This document shows, piece by piece, positions 56,620 through 64,000 of a DNA stretch of 64,000 nucleotides. Numbering within the stretch: position 1 is the first letter of the stretch; every line of letters starts with the position of its first letter. The stretch comes from Tepidimonas aquatica (GTDB lineage Bacteria > Pseudomonadota > Gammaproteobacteria > Burkholderiales > Burkholderiaceae_C). The notes beneath the pieces were generated by a model. The model did not search any database and was not told the origin of the DNA. It was given only the letters and a program-made list of their open reading frames with translations. The stretch covers positions 55,231 to 119,230 of the forward strand of contig NZ_VJNA01000002.1 of NCBI RefSeq assembly GCF_007556585.1, read 5' to 3'. A program made the position numbers and the translations under genes.

Positions 56620-57770
56620 GTCGGGGATCCTTCCATCGAAATCGGGGGTTGTTCAAAGCCCACCACCTCCAGCCCATAGCCGGTCATGCTGGGCATGCGC
56701 CGCGGCTGACCCAGCAGCACCATGCGGTGCACGCCGCAGTCGCGCAAAATTTGCGCCCCAATGCCGTAGGTACGCAGATCCATGCGGCCGCGCTGCGGCG
56801 CCTCGGTGGTGGGGGCGCTGCCGCCAAACTGCTGCAGCAACTGCTCGCCGCTTTCGCCGGCGTTGAGCAGCACCGCCACCCCGCGGCCGGCCTTCTGCAG
56901 GTGGCGCAGGCTGGCCTCCAGGCTCCACGAGTGGGTGCGCCGCCCCAGCTCCAGCGCATCCAGCACCGACAACGGCTCGTGCACACGTACGGGAATGGTG
57001 TCCGCCGGCGCCCACGCGCCCACCACCAGCGCCAGGTGCACGGCGCCGCTGACGCGGTCGCGGTAGGCGTGGGCCGTGAACGTGCCCCACGCCGTGGTCA
57101 GCGGCCGGCTGGCCACGCGCTGCACCAGGCTTTCCGCGCGGCTGCGGTGCTCGATCAGGTCGGCAATGGTGCCGATCTTGAGTCCGTGCTGCGCGGCAAA
57201 GCGCTGCAAATCCGGCAGCCGCGCCATCGTGCCGTCGTCGTTCATGATCTCGCAGATCACCGCCGCCGGGGTGCAGCCGGCCATCGCCGCCAGGTCGCAG
57301 CCCGCTTCGGTGTGCCCGGCGCGCATCAGCACCCCGCCGTCCACCGCCTGCAGCGGGAACACGTGCCCCGGTTGCACCAGGTCTTCCGGGCGGGCGTTGG
57401 GGGCCACCGCCACGCGGATGGTGTGCGCGCGGTCGGCGGCCGAAATCCCGGTCGTCACGCCCTCGGCAGCCTCGATCGACACGGTGAACGCCGTGCCCAT
57501 CTTGGTGCCGTTGCGCGGCACCATCGGCGGCAGGCGCAACTGCTCACAGCGCTGGCGCGTCAGCGTCAGGCAAATCAGCCCACGGCCGTACTTGGCCATG
57601 AAGTTGATCGCCTCGGGCGTCACATGGTCGGCGGCCAGCACCAGGTCGCCTTCGTTTTCGCGGTCTTCCTCGTCCACCAGGATGACCATGCGGCCGGCGC
57701 GCAGCTCGGCCACGATCTCATCCACACTGGCGATCGGCGCCAGCGGTGCGTCGTCGTTGGGGGTGTTCAT
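56616..57770 (-). CDS. ribB: 3,4-dihydroxy-2-butanone 4-phosphate synthase with degenerate GTP cyclohydrolase II domain
   Basis: This 384-residue protein's N-terminal RibB domain (about 1-215) is intact: '[20 protein letters not shown]', '[13 protein letters not shown]', '[15 protein letters not shown]'. The C-terminal half resembles GTP cyclohydrolase II but lacks the zinc-cysteine segment: where family members have SECLTGDVFGSLRCDCG, this sequence reads '[14 protein letters not shown]'. The late '[18 protein letters not shown]' region is kept. GTP cyclohydrolase II activity is therefore unlikely, and a separate RibA should exist. It lies between ribE and ribH. Confidence 0.92.
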   Translation of the reverse strand: MNTPNDDAPLAPIASVDEIVAELRAGRMVILVDEEDRENEGDLVLAADHVTPEAINFMAKYGRGLICLTLTRQRCEQLRLPPMVPRNGTKMGTAFTVSIEAAEGVTTGISAADRAHTIRVAVAPNARPEDLVQPGHVFPLQAVDGGVLMRAGHTEAGCDLAAMAGCTPAAVICEIMNDDGTMARLPDLQRFAAQHGLKIGTIADLIEHRSRAESLVQRVASRPLTTAWGTFTAHAYRDRVSGAVHLALVVGAWAPADTIPVRVHEPLSVLDALELGRRTHSWSLEASLRHLQKAGRGVAVLLNAGESGEQLLQQFGGSAPTTEAPQRGRMDLRTYGIGAQILRDCGVHRMVLLGQPRRMPSMTGYGLEVVGFEQPPISMEGSPT

Positions 57771-57835
57771 ACAGAGACTGTCAGGGTGGGACCACCCCAA
57801 CGTGCGGGCGCGCCGTCGCGCGGCCCGCCGCGCCG

Positions 57836-58471
57836 TCAGGCCGGGGCGGCCAACACGCCCAGCGCCAACATGCGCTCGACGTAACGCGCAATCATATCCA
57901 CCTCCAGGTTCACGCGTCGCCCGGCGGCCAGCGTCCCCAGCGTCGTGTGCCGCACTGTGTGCGGAATCAGGTTGATGCTGACCGCGCAACCATCCGGCCG
58001 ATCGTGCACCTGGTTGACGGTCAGGCTCACGCCGTTGACGGTGATCGAACCCTTGTACGCCAGGTAGCGGGCCAGCGACGGCGGCGCCAGCACCTCCAGC
58101 CGCCACGACTCACCCACCGGCGTCAGCCCCAGCACGGTGCCAACCCCATCCACATGGCCGCTGACGATGTGACCGCCCAGCCGGTCGGTGGCGCGCAGCG
58201 CCTTTTCCAGGTTCACCGCGCCGGGCGCGTCCAAGCCCACCGTGCGCGCGAGCGACTCGGCCGACACATCCACCGTGAAAACGCCCTGCCCACCGTCCAG
58301 CGTGGTGACGGTCATGCAGGCACCCTGGATGGCGATGCTGTCACCCAGCGCAACGTCGGCCAAATAGTCGGGCGCTGCCTGCACCCCTAGCCGCACACCG
58401 TGCTGCGGCCCAGCCCCCAGGGGGGTGACGTGGGTGATGTGGCCGATGTGGGTGATGATGCCGGTGAACAT
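57836..58471 (-). CDS. ribE: Riboflavin synthase alpha chain
   Basis: RibE dismutates two lumazines into riboflavin. The 211-residue protein has two tandem lumazine-binding domains, the first starting '[12 protein letters not shown]' with '[14 protein letters not shown]' and the second with '[16 protein letters not shown]', the usual pseudo-repeat. '[11 protein letters not shown]' links the two. It heads the rib cluster and lies 15 bases after the pilin gene stop on the same strand, so no separate FMN riboswitch is seen upstream. Confidence 0.95.
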   Translation of the reverse strand: MFTGIITHIGHITHVTPLGAGPQHGVRLGVQAAPDYLADVALGDSIAIQGACMTVTTLDGGQGVFTVDVSAESLARTVGLDAPGAVNLEKALRATDRLGGHIVSGHVDGVGTVLGLTPVGESWRLEVLAPPSLARYLAYKGSITVNGVSLTVNQVHDRPDGCAVSINLIPHTVRHTTLGTLAAGRRVNLEVDMIARYVERMLALGVLAAPA

Positions 58472-58486
58472 GCGTGGGGTACGGGG

Positions 58487-60103
58487 TCAGGGGAACGTCA
58501 CCGACATATTACCGCAGGTGGCGTAGACCGTTTGCGAAGCGAGAACTGTTGTCCCATCGCTGTCGATATGCTTGATTACAATGGGTGAGCCAGTGCCTGT
58601 GCCTACGTTGCACACATACGCGTCGGTCACCCCGGTGGCGATGCATGATCCGGCCACGCTGCCGGCCTCGAATGTGACCGTGCCATGTGTGATGCCTCCA
58701 ACGTAGACATACGTTAAGCAGCCCACGATGCCGGATTGCGTGCCTGCGAGAAAACTCGACGGGCACGCGGGATTTTCTGCGCCGGCTGCGCTTTGGAGGC
58801 AGAACTTGTCCCCAACGTTGTAGTTAAACTCACTAGAAAGGGCGCTATATGTGCCGTTAGATTCGAAGTCGCCGGTGGAGGGGCATGAATTGTCCTGCGT
58901 TAACAAAAAATGATGTTTTTCGGCGGTGCCTGCATTATTAAAATAGCTGGCGGCGTTGGCCGACAGGCTGTAATTTGATGGTTTCATTGTGCCTGCGGCG
59001 GGATAGGTGACGTTGGCAATGGTGCCGGCGATGCTAAATTGATTATCGCCTGTGGTGACAAACCCGCGGTAGGCACGCCGTGAGCTGTTGATTAGCTTTA
59101 CAGTATTTTTGTTGCCCTGTGTCTCGGATGTCGCGGGGCTGGTCGCAAACGTTGTTTCATTGTTGTAGTTGGATGCGCCCAAGCAGGTTATCCACTTTTT
59201 GCCCGAGCTTGAAACGGGTTCGATGCCGATATTTCCATACCATTCTGGTCCCGTGTAGCATTTGTAATTCCAGTAATAGAATTTACTGCTGCCGACCCGG
59301 GTGGCGCTGTTATCTATTGCGCATTGACCGTAGGATGATATCCGTATCTTGGGGGTGATGGCATTATTGACGGCAAATACTTTGCCTTCGATGGTGACGA
59401 AATTTGTTGTCGTGCAGTCACCGCCACAGTCGAGCTCCAGTGTATTTTTGTTGCTCGAGTCGAGTAACATGAGGCGGTTGTCCTTGGTCGCGATCTTGTA
59501 ACCCCCGAGGGTGTTCTCCCGAACGCTTGCGCCGGTGACAACCTGAAAATCCCCAGGCCGCGCACGTCCAGTCGGCGCGTTGAACGCGAGCCCGCTTGTG
59601 CCACTGCCATCATTGTTGGTGGGGCCCGAAGCTGCCGCCAGTGCGCAGGTGTCCGTCATCAACAACGTGCCGGTATGACTTGGTTGGGGGGTCATCTGGC
59701 TGCCAGTGGCCGTGACAGTAAGCTCTATCAAGGTCGTTTGGGGAAGTGTCACACTGGCGCTGAGTGCCATGCTGCTACGGTTTTGGAAGGTGGTCACCGC
59801 CTGGGTGGCGGCCGTTTGCAACGCAGCCTGCAGTGTGTTTGCGTCGACCCCTTTACCGCAGTTGGCCGCGTAGGTGGCGCGGATGGCTGCCAGCGCGTAT
59901 TCATAGGCACCGCGTACCGCTTGCATTTCGACGGTGTGATCCCGCGCTTCGCGGGTGGCTTGCAATGTTACCGTCTGCAAACGTCCAAATGCGCCAACCC
60001 CGACCAGCACGATTGCAAGTGACACCAATGCCTCAACAAGCGCGTAGCCGTGTACCAGTTGGTTGCGCCTACGCTGGTCGATCACGCGGTATGTCCGTTT
60101 CAT
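58487..60103 (-). CDS. PilV-like minor prepilin with large C-terminal domain
   Basis: This 538-residue protein starts with a type IV prepilin leader and hydrophobic helix 'HGYALVEALVSLAIVLVGVG' (about residues 20-40), with PilD cleavage expected between Gly and Tyr and Glu at mature position 5. About 80 residues of pilin-like helix follow. The remaining roughly 370 residues are rich in Ser, Thr, Asn, Gly and paired Cys, unlike PilV (about 150-200 residues), and look like an extracellular beta domain, for example a tip adhesin. Codon use is more AT-rich than neighbouring genes. It is the last gene of the minor-pilin run. Function beyond pilus incorporation is unknown. Confidence 0.72.
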   Translation of the reverse strand: MKRTYRVIDQRRRNQLVHGYALVEALVSLAIVLVGVGAFGRLQTVTLQATREARDHTVEMQAVRGAYEYALAAIRATYAANCGKGVDANTLQAALQTAATQAVTTFQNRSSMALSASVTLPQTTLIELTVTATGSQMTPQPSHTGTLLMTDTCALAAASGPTNNDGSGTSGLAFNAPTGRARPGDFQVVTGASVRENTLGGYKIATKDNRLMLLDSSNKNTLELDCGGDCTTTNFVTIEGKVFAVNNAITPKIRISSYGQCAIDNSATRVGSSKFYYWNYKCYTGPEWYGNIGIEPVSSSGKKWITCLGASNYNNETTFATSPATSETQGNKNTVKLINSSRRAYRGFVTTGDNQFSIAGTIANVTYPAAGTMKPSNYSLSANAASYFNNAGTAEKHHFLLTQDNSCPSTGDFESNGTYSALSSEFNYNVGDKFCLQSAAGAENPACPSSFLAGTQSGIVGCLTYVYVGGITHGTVTFEAGSVAGSCIATGVTDAYVCNVGTGTGSPIVIKHIDSDGTTVLASQTVYATCGNMSVTFP

Positions 60104-60107
60104 GATA

Positions 60108-61346
60108 TCACCAGTCTTTCCAGCTACCGGGAATGGCTTGGGGTTTGCCCGCGCCGGCAAAAGGTTGATAGTTTAGGTTGGGGTAAGGGTCATAGACAAT
60201 GGTGGCATTGCCGGTGCCGCCGCCGGCGTTTTTGGCAAATACTGCGCCATAAATGGTGGTGTTTCCTGTGGTGGAAAAATTACCCATTGCAATGATGCTG
60301 CCATAAAAGGCCCCTTTTATCTTTGCGTTACCATCGACGACCAGCAGGATGGGTGCGGACGCGGAACCGTATGTGGTATTGCCACTGATGTCGAGGTCGC
60401 CATGTACATAAACCACGCGCGCACGTGGGGTGCCGTTGTTCATGACGGAATCAAAGCTGGTGCTTGAGGGTGGATGCCCATATGTTGTCTCAAAGTTGCC
60501 CCGCAAGTCGACTGTCCAACCAGCGTAATAGTTAACAAAAGCTTGTCGACTCATGCCGGTACCGAGGCTGGCCTGGAGAAAGTCGTCGGAAGTGAGTCCT
60601 GAGAGTGACAATAAGGTTGGATCGTTGTCGATGATGTCCAGGCCTATGATGCTGTTATTGTTGCCCATGTTGGTGGAGCAAGTGTATCCTGCAGGTACGT
60701 TGTTGCAGTTCGGGCCTACATTGGTCGCGCGGTAGTCGCGTGTTTGTGGTGTTGGATTGGGGTCGGTAGCGGTATTCCGAATTAATGTGTTGATGGTGGC
60801 GTTTTGTGCGCTCAAATTGCCGCCGGCCCAGATGGTAAAGTCATTGAAATAATTGAGTACGGTTGCGCTTCCGCCGATATTGGCGGCCCCGCCTGTGAGT
60901 AAAGGGGTTGGGAACTGACGCCCTCCCTGGGTGGGGTTGGTGCCTAGTAGACGTTCGGTGACGCGCTCAATGGCCGTTTCGTCGTCGCTGAGGCCGACCG
61001 CGACGATGATATCAGCAGCCGATCCCGAGCTGCCGCATAAAGCCGTTGCCGACGTTGGCCATCCGGTTATCGCAGCGACACTCGGGCAAACCGCGGCCTT
61101 CATCTTCGCGGCATCAAATGTCGTGTTTGCCATGCTGTTTGCATAGTTGGCCTTGAGTGTCTCCAGGGCTGACATCGCGTTGGCAAAAGCCTGCTGCTGC
61201 GCCTTTTGGTTGCGCAGCATGACGTACTCCGCAATCGTCGTGCGGTTGAGCGTCAGCGCCAGAAGCGTCGCCGCCAAGACAAGCACGACGGTAATCAGCA
61301 GCGAGGCCAGTCCTTGCTGTTGGAATGAGCGGGCACAGCATCGCAT
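60108..61346 (-). CDS. PilX-like pilus assembly protein with beta-helix-like C-terminal domain
   Basis: This 412-residue protein starts with 'QQQGLASLLITVVLVLAATL', the PilX-type N-terminal hydrophobic segment without the strict prepilin Glu5, then a helix ('MLRNQKAQQQAFANAMSALETLKANYAN'-type region). From about residue 190 it has many short Gly/Asn/Thr-rich turns ('GGNLSAQNATINTLI', 'VHGDLDISGNTTYGSASAPI', 'GNAKIKGAFYGSIIAMGNFS'), a pattern of right-handed beta-helix or bactofilin-like repeats. Typical PilX is about 200 residues. The ATG at 61346 is used; a start at 61388 would overlap pilW. Confidence 0.72.
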   Translation of the reverse strand: MRCCARSFQQQGLASLLITVVLVLAATLLALTLNRTTIAEYVMLRNQKAQQQAFANAMSALETLKANYANSMANTTFDAAKMKAAVCPSVAAITGWPTSATALCGSSGSAADIIVAVGLSDDETAIERVTERLLGTNPTQGGRQFPTPLLTGGAANIGGSATVLNYFNDFTIWAGGNLSAQNATINTLIRNTATDPNPTPQTRDYRATNVGPNCNNVPAGYTCSTNMGNNNSIIGLDIIDNDPTLLSLSGLTSDDFLQASLGTGMSRQAFVNYYAGWTVDLRGNFETTYGHPPSSTSFDSVMNNGTPRARVVYVHGDLDISGNTTYGSASAPILLVVDGNAKIKGAFYGSIIAMGNFSTTGNTTIYGAVFAKNAGGGTGNATIVYDPYPNLNYQPFAGAGKPQAIPGSWKDW

Positions 61347-61371
61347 GGTCGGTTTGGGTGGATCGTGTGGG

Positions 61372-62088
61372 TTACAGAATACGATCATTCGGCAGACGCA
61401 CCGATGTTCGCGCGGTCGTGCTGGGCAAATCGCTCTGGCGTACAGATTGGCCTGTCAATACGATGTACGCGGTCCGCACCTCGCGCAGGTTGGTGCCGGT
61501 ACACGGTGTGTTTTGTTCGGCGGCGGTTTGGGTCGTGCTCTGAGGGCCTAAAGGTACACATTGATACCCCAACGTGACTGTAAAATCGGTAACGCGTACC
61601 GTGCGCGGGTCTGTCAGTGACATCCATGCCGAATGGTTGTCGCATGTGCCATCATTGGCGGTATCTAGATTGGATTGTTCGAGCAGCATTTGAACTGTAT
61701 TGTTGTTCAAGCGAAAGCCAAAAAAATTATCGCCTGCAGTGGTGGTCATGGTATTGTCGTAAGCAAAGAGCACGCAGGAGTTATTCTTGTGCGCAAAAAT
61801 ATCCGTCGCAGGCGCTGTGCGGCGCGTAAACCGGTTGGTCGTGAACGTTGCCTGGCTGTCGTACCCCGCACGCCGTAGCTCCGCGGCAACGATGTCGACG
61901 GTGCGCCGCAGCTGGTACTGAACGTCGAGCTGTGCTGACATCGTGCCCCCTGTGCGCGTTGCGGCCAGAAAGCTCCCGCCTATCATGACCGTGACCAGCA
62001 GCGCCACGGTCATGCCGACCATCAGCTCGACCAGCGATACCCCGCGCTGATCTGAGGGGTGTGCGTCTGTCGCGTAAGGACTTAACAT
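61372..62088 (-). CDS. pilW: PilW-like minor prepilin
   Basis: This 238-residue prepilin has the cleavage context 'QRGVSLVELMVGMTVALLVTVMI' (about 15-37), with Gly-Val cleavage and Glu5 of the mature form. The rest is a mixed helix and Ser/Thr/Cys-rich globular part ending 'TTARTSVRLPNDRIL'. PilW proteins prime type IV pilus assembly at the inner membrane. The ATG at 62088 (MLSPYATDAH) overlaps the end of fimT by seven bases. Confidence 0.85.
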   Translation of the reverse strand: MLSPYATDAHPSDQRGVSLVELMVGMTVALLVTVMIGGSFLAATRTGGTMSAQLDVQYQLRRTVDIVAAELRRAGYDSQATFTTNRFTRRTAPATDIFAHKNNSCVLFAYDNTMTTTAGDNFFGFRLNNNTVQMLLEQSNLDTANDGTCDNHSAWMSLTDPRTVRVTDFTVTLGYQCVPLGPQSTTQTAAEQNTPCTGTNLREVRTAYIVLTGQSVRQSDLPSTTARTSVRLPNDRIL

Positions 62089-62636
62089 ACCGGCACCTCG
62101 CCCAACGGCTGTTTCCCTGTGGGTGTGCACATGCGGCTGACACCGAGGCGGTTGAGGTGGATGGTGATCGCGTAGTTGCTGTTGTTGGCGATAGTTAGCG
62201 CGACATCGTTCCCGCCACCAAAATTAAGCAAGCCGCGTCGGTCGATGGTGATTCGCACGTTGGCCGTGTCGGTTCCATCAACGGTGGCTGTGACAGTACA
62301 GGCGCTGCAAGACTTGGATGGTGCGATCCGCAAGTACCCTGTGGCGCAGTCGGTCTGGTTGTTTGTGGTGAGACATGCCACATTGCGCGATGTATCCACA
62401 ATGAGAAGAGTGTCGGAGCTGTTGGTGGCGCCTAAATGGCGTCGCGAACTGCTTTCTGTAATACCGCTGGCGATCAGGTTTTGAAGTTCAGTTGCGGCGC
62501 GAATGATGTCGCGCCGCACAATATATTCGCGTAGGGAGGGTGCGGCGACTGTAGCAATGATGGCGATGATGGCCACGGTGACCATCAGTTCAATCAGGGT
62601 GATGCCGCGGTGGGCGATCGGCTTTAGTTCCAGCAT
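62082..62636 (-). CDS. fimT: FimT/GspH-like minor prepilin
   Basis: This 184-residue prepilin has 'HRGITLIELMVTVAIIAIIA' (about 9-28) with Gly-Ile cleavage and mature Glu5, and a C-terminal beta-rich GspH-type domain with cysteine pairs ('SKSCSACTV'). FimT/FimU proteins are pilus-tip primers, and some FimT bind DNA for uptake. Its start overlaps the pilE-like gene by 13 bases, indicating one operon. Confidence 0.85.
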   Translation of the reverse strand: MLELKPIAHRGITLIELMVTVAIIAIIATVAAPSLREYIVRRDIIRAATELQNLIASGITESSSRRHLGATNSSDTLLIVDTSRNVACLTTNNQTDCATGYLRIAPSKSCSACTVTATVDGTDTANVRITIDRRGLLNFGGGNDVALTIANNSNYAITIHLNRLGVSRMCTPTGKQPLGEVPVC

Positions 62637-63049
62637 GATGTGGGGGATCGTGTGCCTGTGCTCGATATGGTTAATATTGTGCAGTTGGTGTCGCGTTTTG
62701 CAAATGTTGATTCACTTTTGGCGGTGGCGGTTAGCTGGTAGGTTGTGGCTGATCTTATGGTGCCACTGATCGTGTATTCGCTGCTCACCGCCGGATCGAC
62801 GCGCGTGCCGACAATGGTGTCAATGTCGATCTGATTGTAGGCTTTGGAAAAAAGCTGCTTTTCTATTTCGAGTGCGACGTCCTGCAGGGCCGTCTGCGCG
62901 GCGCCGCGCGTTGCTTTTATCCGGTAGTTGATGTAGGACGGATACGCGATCATCGCCAAGATTCCGACGATCGCTACGGCGACCATGAGCTCAATCAGAG
63001 AAAAGCCGCGTGGCGAATGGGTGATGACGCGTATTATGGGGGGGTGCAT
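62624..63049 (-). CDS. pilE: PilE-like minor prepilin
   Basis: This 141-residue prepilin has a short leader and 'PRGFSLIELMVAVAIVGILAM' (about 13-33) with Gly-Phe cleavage, mature Phe1 and Glu5, followed by 'AYPSYINYRIKATRGAAQTAL', the PilE pattern. Two cysteines near the end ('DTNCTIL', 'PTSCWN') probably form the C-terminal loop disulfide. The ATG at 63049 has a GAGG six bases upstream; one at 63064 is the alternative. It is first in the minor pilin operon. Confidence 0.85.
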   Translation of the reverse strand: MHPPIIRVITHSPRGFSLIELMVAVAIVGILAMIAYPSYINYRIKATRGAAQTALQDVALEIEKQLFSKAYNQIDIDTIVGTRVDPAVSSEYTISGTIRSATTYQLTATAKSESTFAKRDTNCTILTISSTGTRSPTSCWN

Positions 63050-63077
63050 ACCAGGCCTCGACATCAGTTCGGACCTA

Positions 63078-63286
63078 GCTTAATGTTTGGCAGCGCGCCG
63101 TCGGGGCGCTACCGACGACCGGCGCGCTGCGGGCGCCAAGCGGTCGAGATGTTCCTCAACGACGCCGCGTGCCCCGACCAGCTCGGCGACAAGCTGCGCG
63201 AGCCGCGCTTGCACCGCGTCATCGTGCCGCTGCTTGCGGGCAGCATCGCTGCGGTGCAAGACCTGCTCAGCGACGACCTGCAGTAG
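63078..63286 (+). other. ORF remnant of unknown origin between pilE and the insertion sequence
   Basis: A plus-strand frame open from before 63078 to a TAG at 63284-63286 encodes a stretch with good protein character: 'VEMFLNDAACPDQLGDKLRE' followed by 'VIVPLLAGSIAAVQDLLSDD'. It has no plausible start of its own away from pilE and ends close to the IS edge, so it may be the C-terminal end of a gene broken by rearrangement. I do not recognise the family. The 5' part contains a GC-rich palindromic stretch. Confidence 0.3.
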
Positions 63287-64000
63287 TCGCCCCTGAAAAA
63301 TTCATTTTCACGCCGCCCTTAGCCGCAGCTGGGCAGGGTTGGCGCCACTGGTCTCGGTTGGCCGCCGCTGGGCGAGCCACCGGCCGATGAGGCGCACGGC
63401 CGCAATGAGGCGCAAAAAAGCTCGCCTCAAGAAGGGCACGCCCTTCTTCGTGATCATGCGCAGCAGCCAGCGGATGTTGTAGCCCGCCGCGCACAGCACC
63501 GCGTGCAGCCGGTCACCCTGCTCGCCCTTGAGATGGCACCTGTCCATGCGGTGATCCTGCTTCAAGTGCCCGATGACCGGCTCGATGGCCTGGCGGCGCT
63601 TGAGCAGCTTGCGCTCCTCGTGCGTCAGGCGCTTGATCTTGCCGCGGTGCACCAGGCGCACATCCGCAATGTCGGCCTCCACCCCGCGGTAGCCCAGATC
63701 GGCAAACGCTGTGCTGGGCTTGATGCCAGTGTCCTGCATCAGGATCGTGGCCTGCTCCAGCTGCGCTTGCAGCGTGTGCCCGTCGTAGGGGTTGCCATGG
63801 AAGGCCCGGGCTCCGACGATGAGGCTGTGCTTCAGGGTGCTGGCAATGCCGACCTTGACGCCGAACTCGTAATGGCAGCGGGCCTTGCCCTTGTTGATGC
63901 ACTCCACCTCCGGCGCGTGCCAGGCGTAGAGCTTTCGAGTCCCGTCGGCGGTCTTTCGGTTGGCAGTCTGCGCCACCAGACGCGCCGCCTTGTTGAGGGT
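63287..64000 (-). mobile_element. IS5-type insertion sequence, partial (runs off the window)
   Basis: The segment from about 63287 to the window edge contains the 3' end of a DDE transposase and the less GC-rich flank 'CCCCTGAAAAATTCATTTTC' that may be the terminal region. The exact terminal inverted repeat and any target duplication cannot be set because the other end lies outside. It borders the AT-rich pilin operon. Confidence 0.6.
63308..64000 (-). CDS. IS5-family transposase, C-terminal part (partial)
   Basis: At least 230 residues of a transposase are open to the window edge and end at 63308. Recognisable parts are 'LYAWHAPEVECINKGKARC', 'YEFGVKVGIASTLKHSLIVG', 'GNPYDGHTLQAQL', the acidic 'AFADLGYRGVEADI' (second catalytic Asp region) and 'KRRQAIEPVIGHLKQDHRMD' with the catalytic Glu, the IS5 DDE pattern. 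The N-terminal part and first Asp are outside. No frameshift is seen in the visible part, so it may be active. Confidence 0.85.
   Translation of the reverse strand, partial: TLNKAARLVAQTANRKTADGTRKLYAWHAPEVECINKGKARCHYEFGVKVGIASTLKHSLIVGARAFHGNPYDGHTLQAQLEQATILMQDTGIKPSTAFADLGYRGVEADIADVRLVHRGKIKRLTHEERKLLKRRQAIEPVIGHLKQDHRMDRCHLKGEQGDRLHAVLCAAGYNIRWLLRMITKKGVPFLRRAFLRLIAAVRLIGRWLAQRRPTETSGANPAQLRLRAA

Noticed and set aside
58472..58486. FMN riboswitch upstream of ribE
   Set aside because: Only 15 bases separate ribE from the pilin gene, far too short for an RFN element.
63050..63110. Sigma-54 (PilR) promoter before the pilE-like gene
   Set aside because: No GG-N10-GC element could be found in the short upstream stretch.

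Overview
The window is a dense, GC-rich bacterial chromosome segment. Gene content and order point to a betaproteobacterium of the order Burkholderiales, close to Comamonadaceae-type genomes. The supporting blocks are urt urea-transport genes, argH / algR-hemC-hemD-hemX-hemY, glnA-ntrB-ntrC, pilS-pilR beside ccsA and ffh, ribE-ribBA-ribH-nusB, and ybgC-tolQRA. The genus cannot be fixed from the sequence alone. Nearly all of the DNA is coding, and no gene-free stretch exceeds about 300 bases; the longest, about 240 bases at 63066-63307, holds an ORF remnant and the edge of an insertion sequence.

Layout. 1-2.5 kb: end of a urea ABC transporter operon (urtC', urtD, urtE), convergent with a lone urease accessory gene ureD. 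2.5-9.4 kb: malic enzyme maeB, a copper-handling trio (DUF2946, PCu(A)C chaperone, Crp-like regulator) and a divergent iron-type ABC transporter (fbpC/fbpB). 9.4-16.3 kb: tRNA-Arg(CCT), a MoxR ATPase/VWA pair, a diheme cytochrome c, a fused AdoMet decarboxylase/spermidine synthase, argH and a LytTR response regulator. 16.3-23.8 kb: hemCDXY, DUF2062, an alpha/beta hydrolase, an EI24 membrane protein and a CinA-like protein. 23.9-31.9 kb: glnA with two NtrC sites and a sigma-54 promoter, ntrBC, then convergent pilRS. 31.9-41.3 kb: ccsA-like, ffh, a CbiM-like permease, folA, a VapBC module inside a folA-derived direct repeat, alaS, and a LysR/isocitrate dehydrogenase pair. 41.3-48.7 kb: a pseudouridine synthase, ribD, trmB, gluQ, an FAD oxidoreductase, LysR, pirin and a flavodoxin. 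48.8-58.5 kb: dnaE, a second toxin-antitoxin module, tolARQ-ybgC and nusB-ribH-ribBA-ribE. 58.5-63.1 kb: a more AT-rich set of type IV pilus minor pilins with two unusually large members. 63.3-64 kb: part of an IS5-type insertion sequence running off the window.

How the parts relate. Several blocks are coherent pathways: nitrogen (urea import, glutamine synthetase, NtrBC), heme, riboflavin, outer-membrane tethering (TolQRA) and type IV pili (PilSR plus the minor pilin cluster). Two toxin-antitoxin modules sit tightly against essential genes (folA/alaS and dnaE). About ten genes carry a TANNNT hexamer 6-9 bases before the start codon, suggesting widespread leaderless transcripts.

Most interesting points: the VapBC cassette bracketed by 96-bp direct repeats that include the folA promoter and first 24 codons; the enlarged minor pilins with no PilY1; the repeated leaderless-promoter geometry; and an AlgR-type regulator without its kinase. 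All positions and similarities were read by eye, with no database search.
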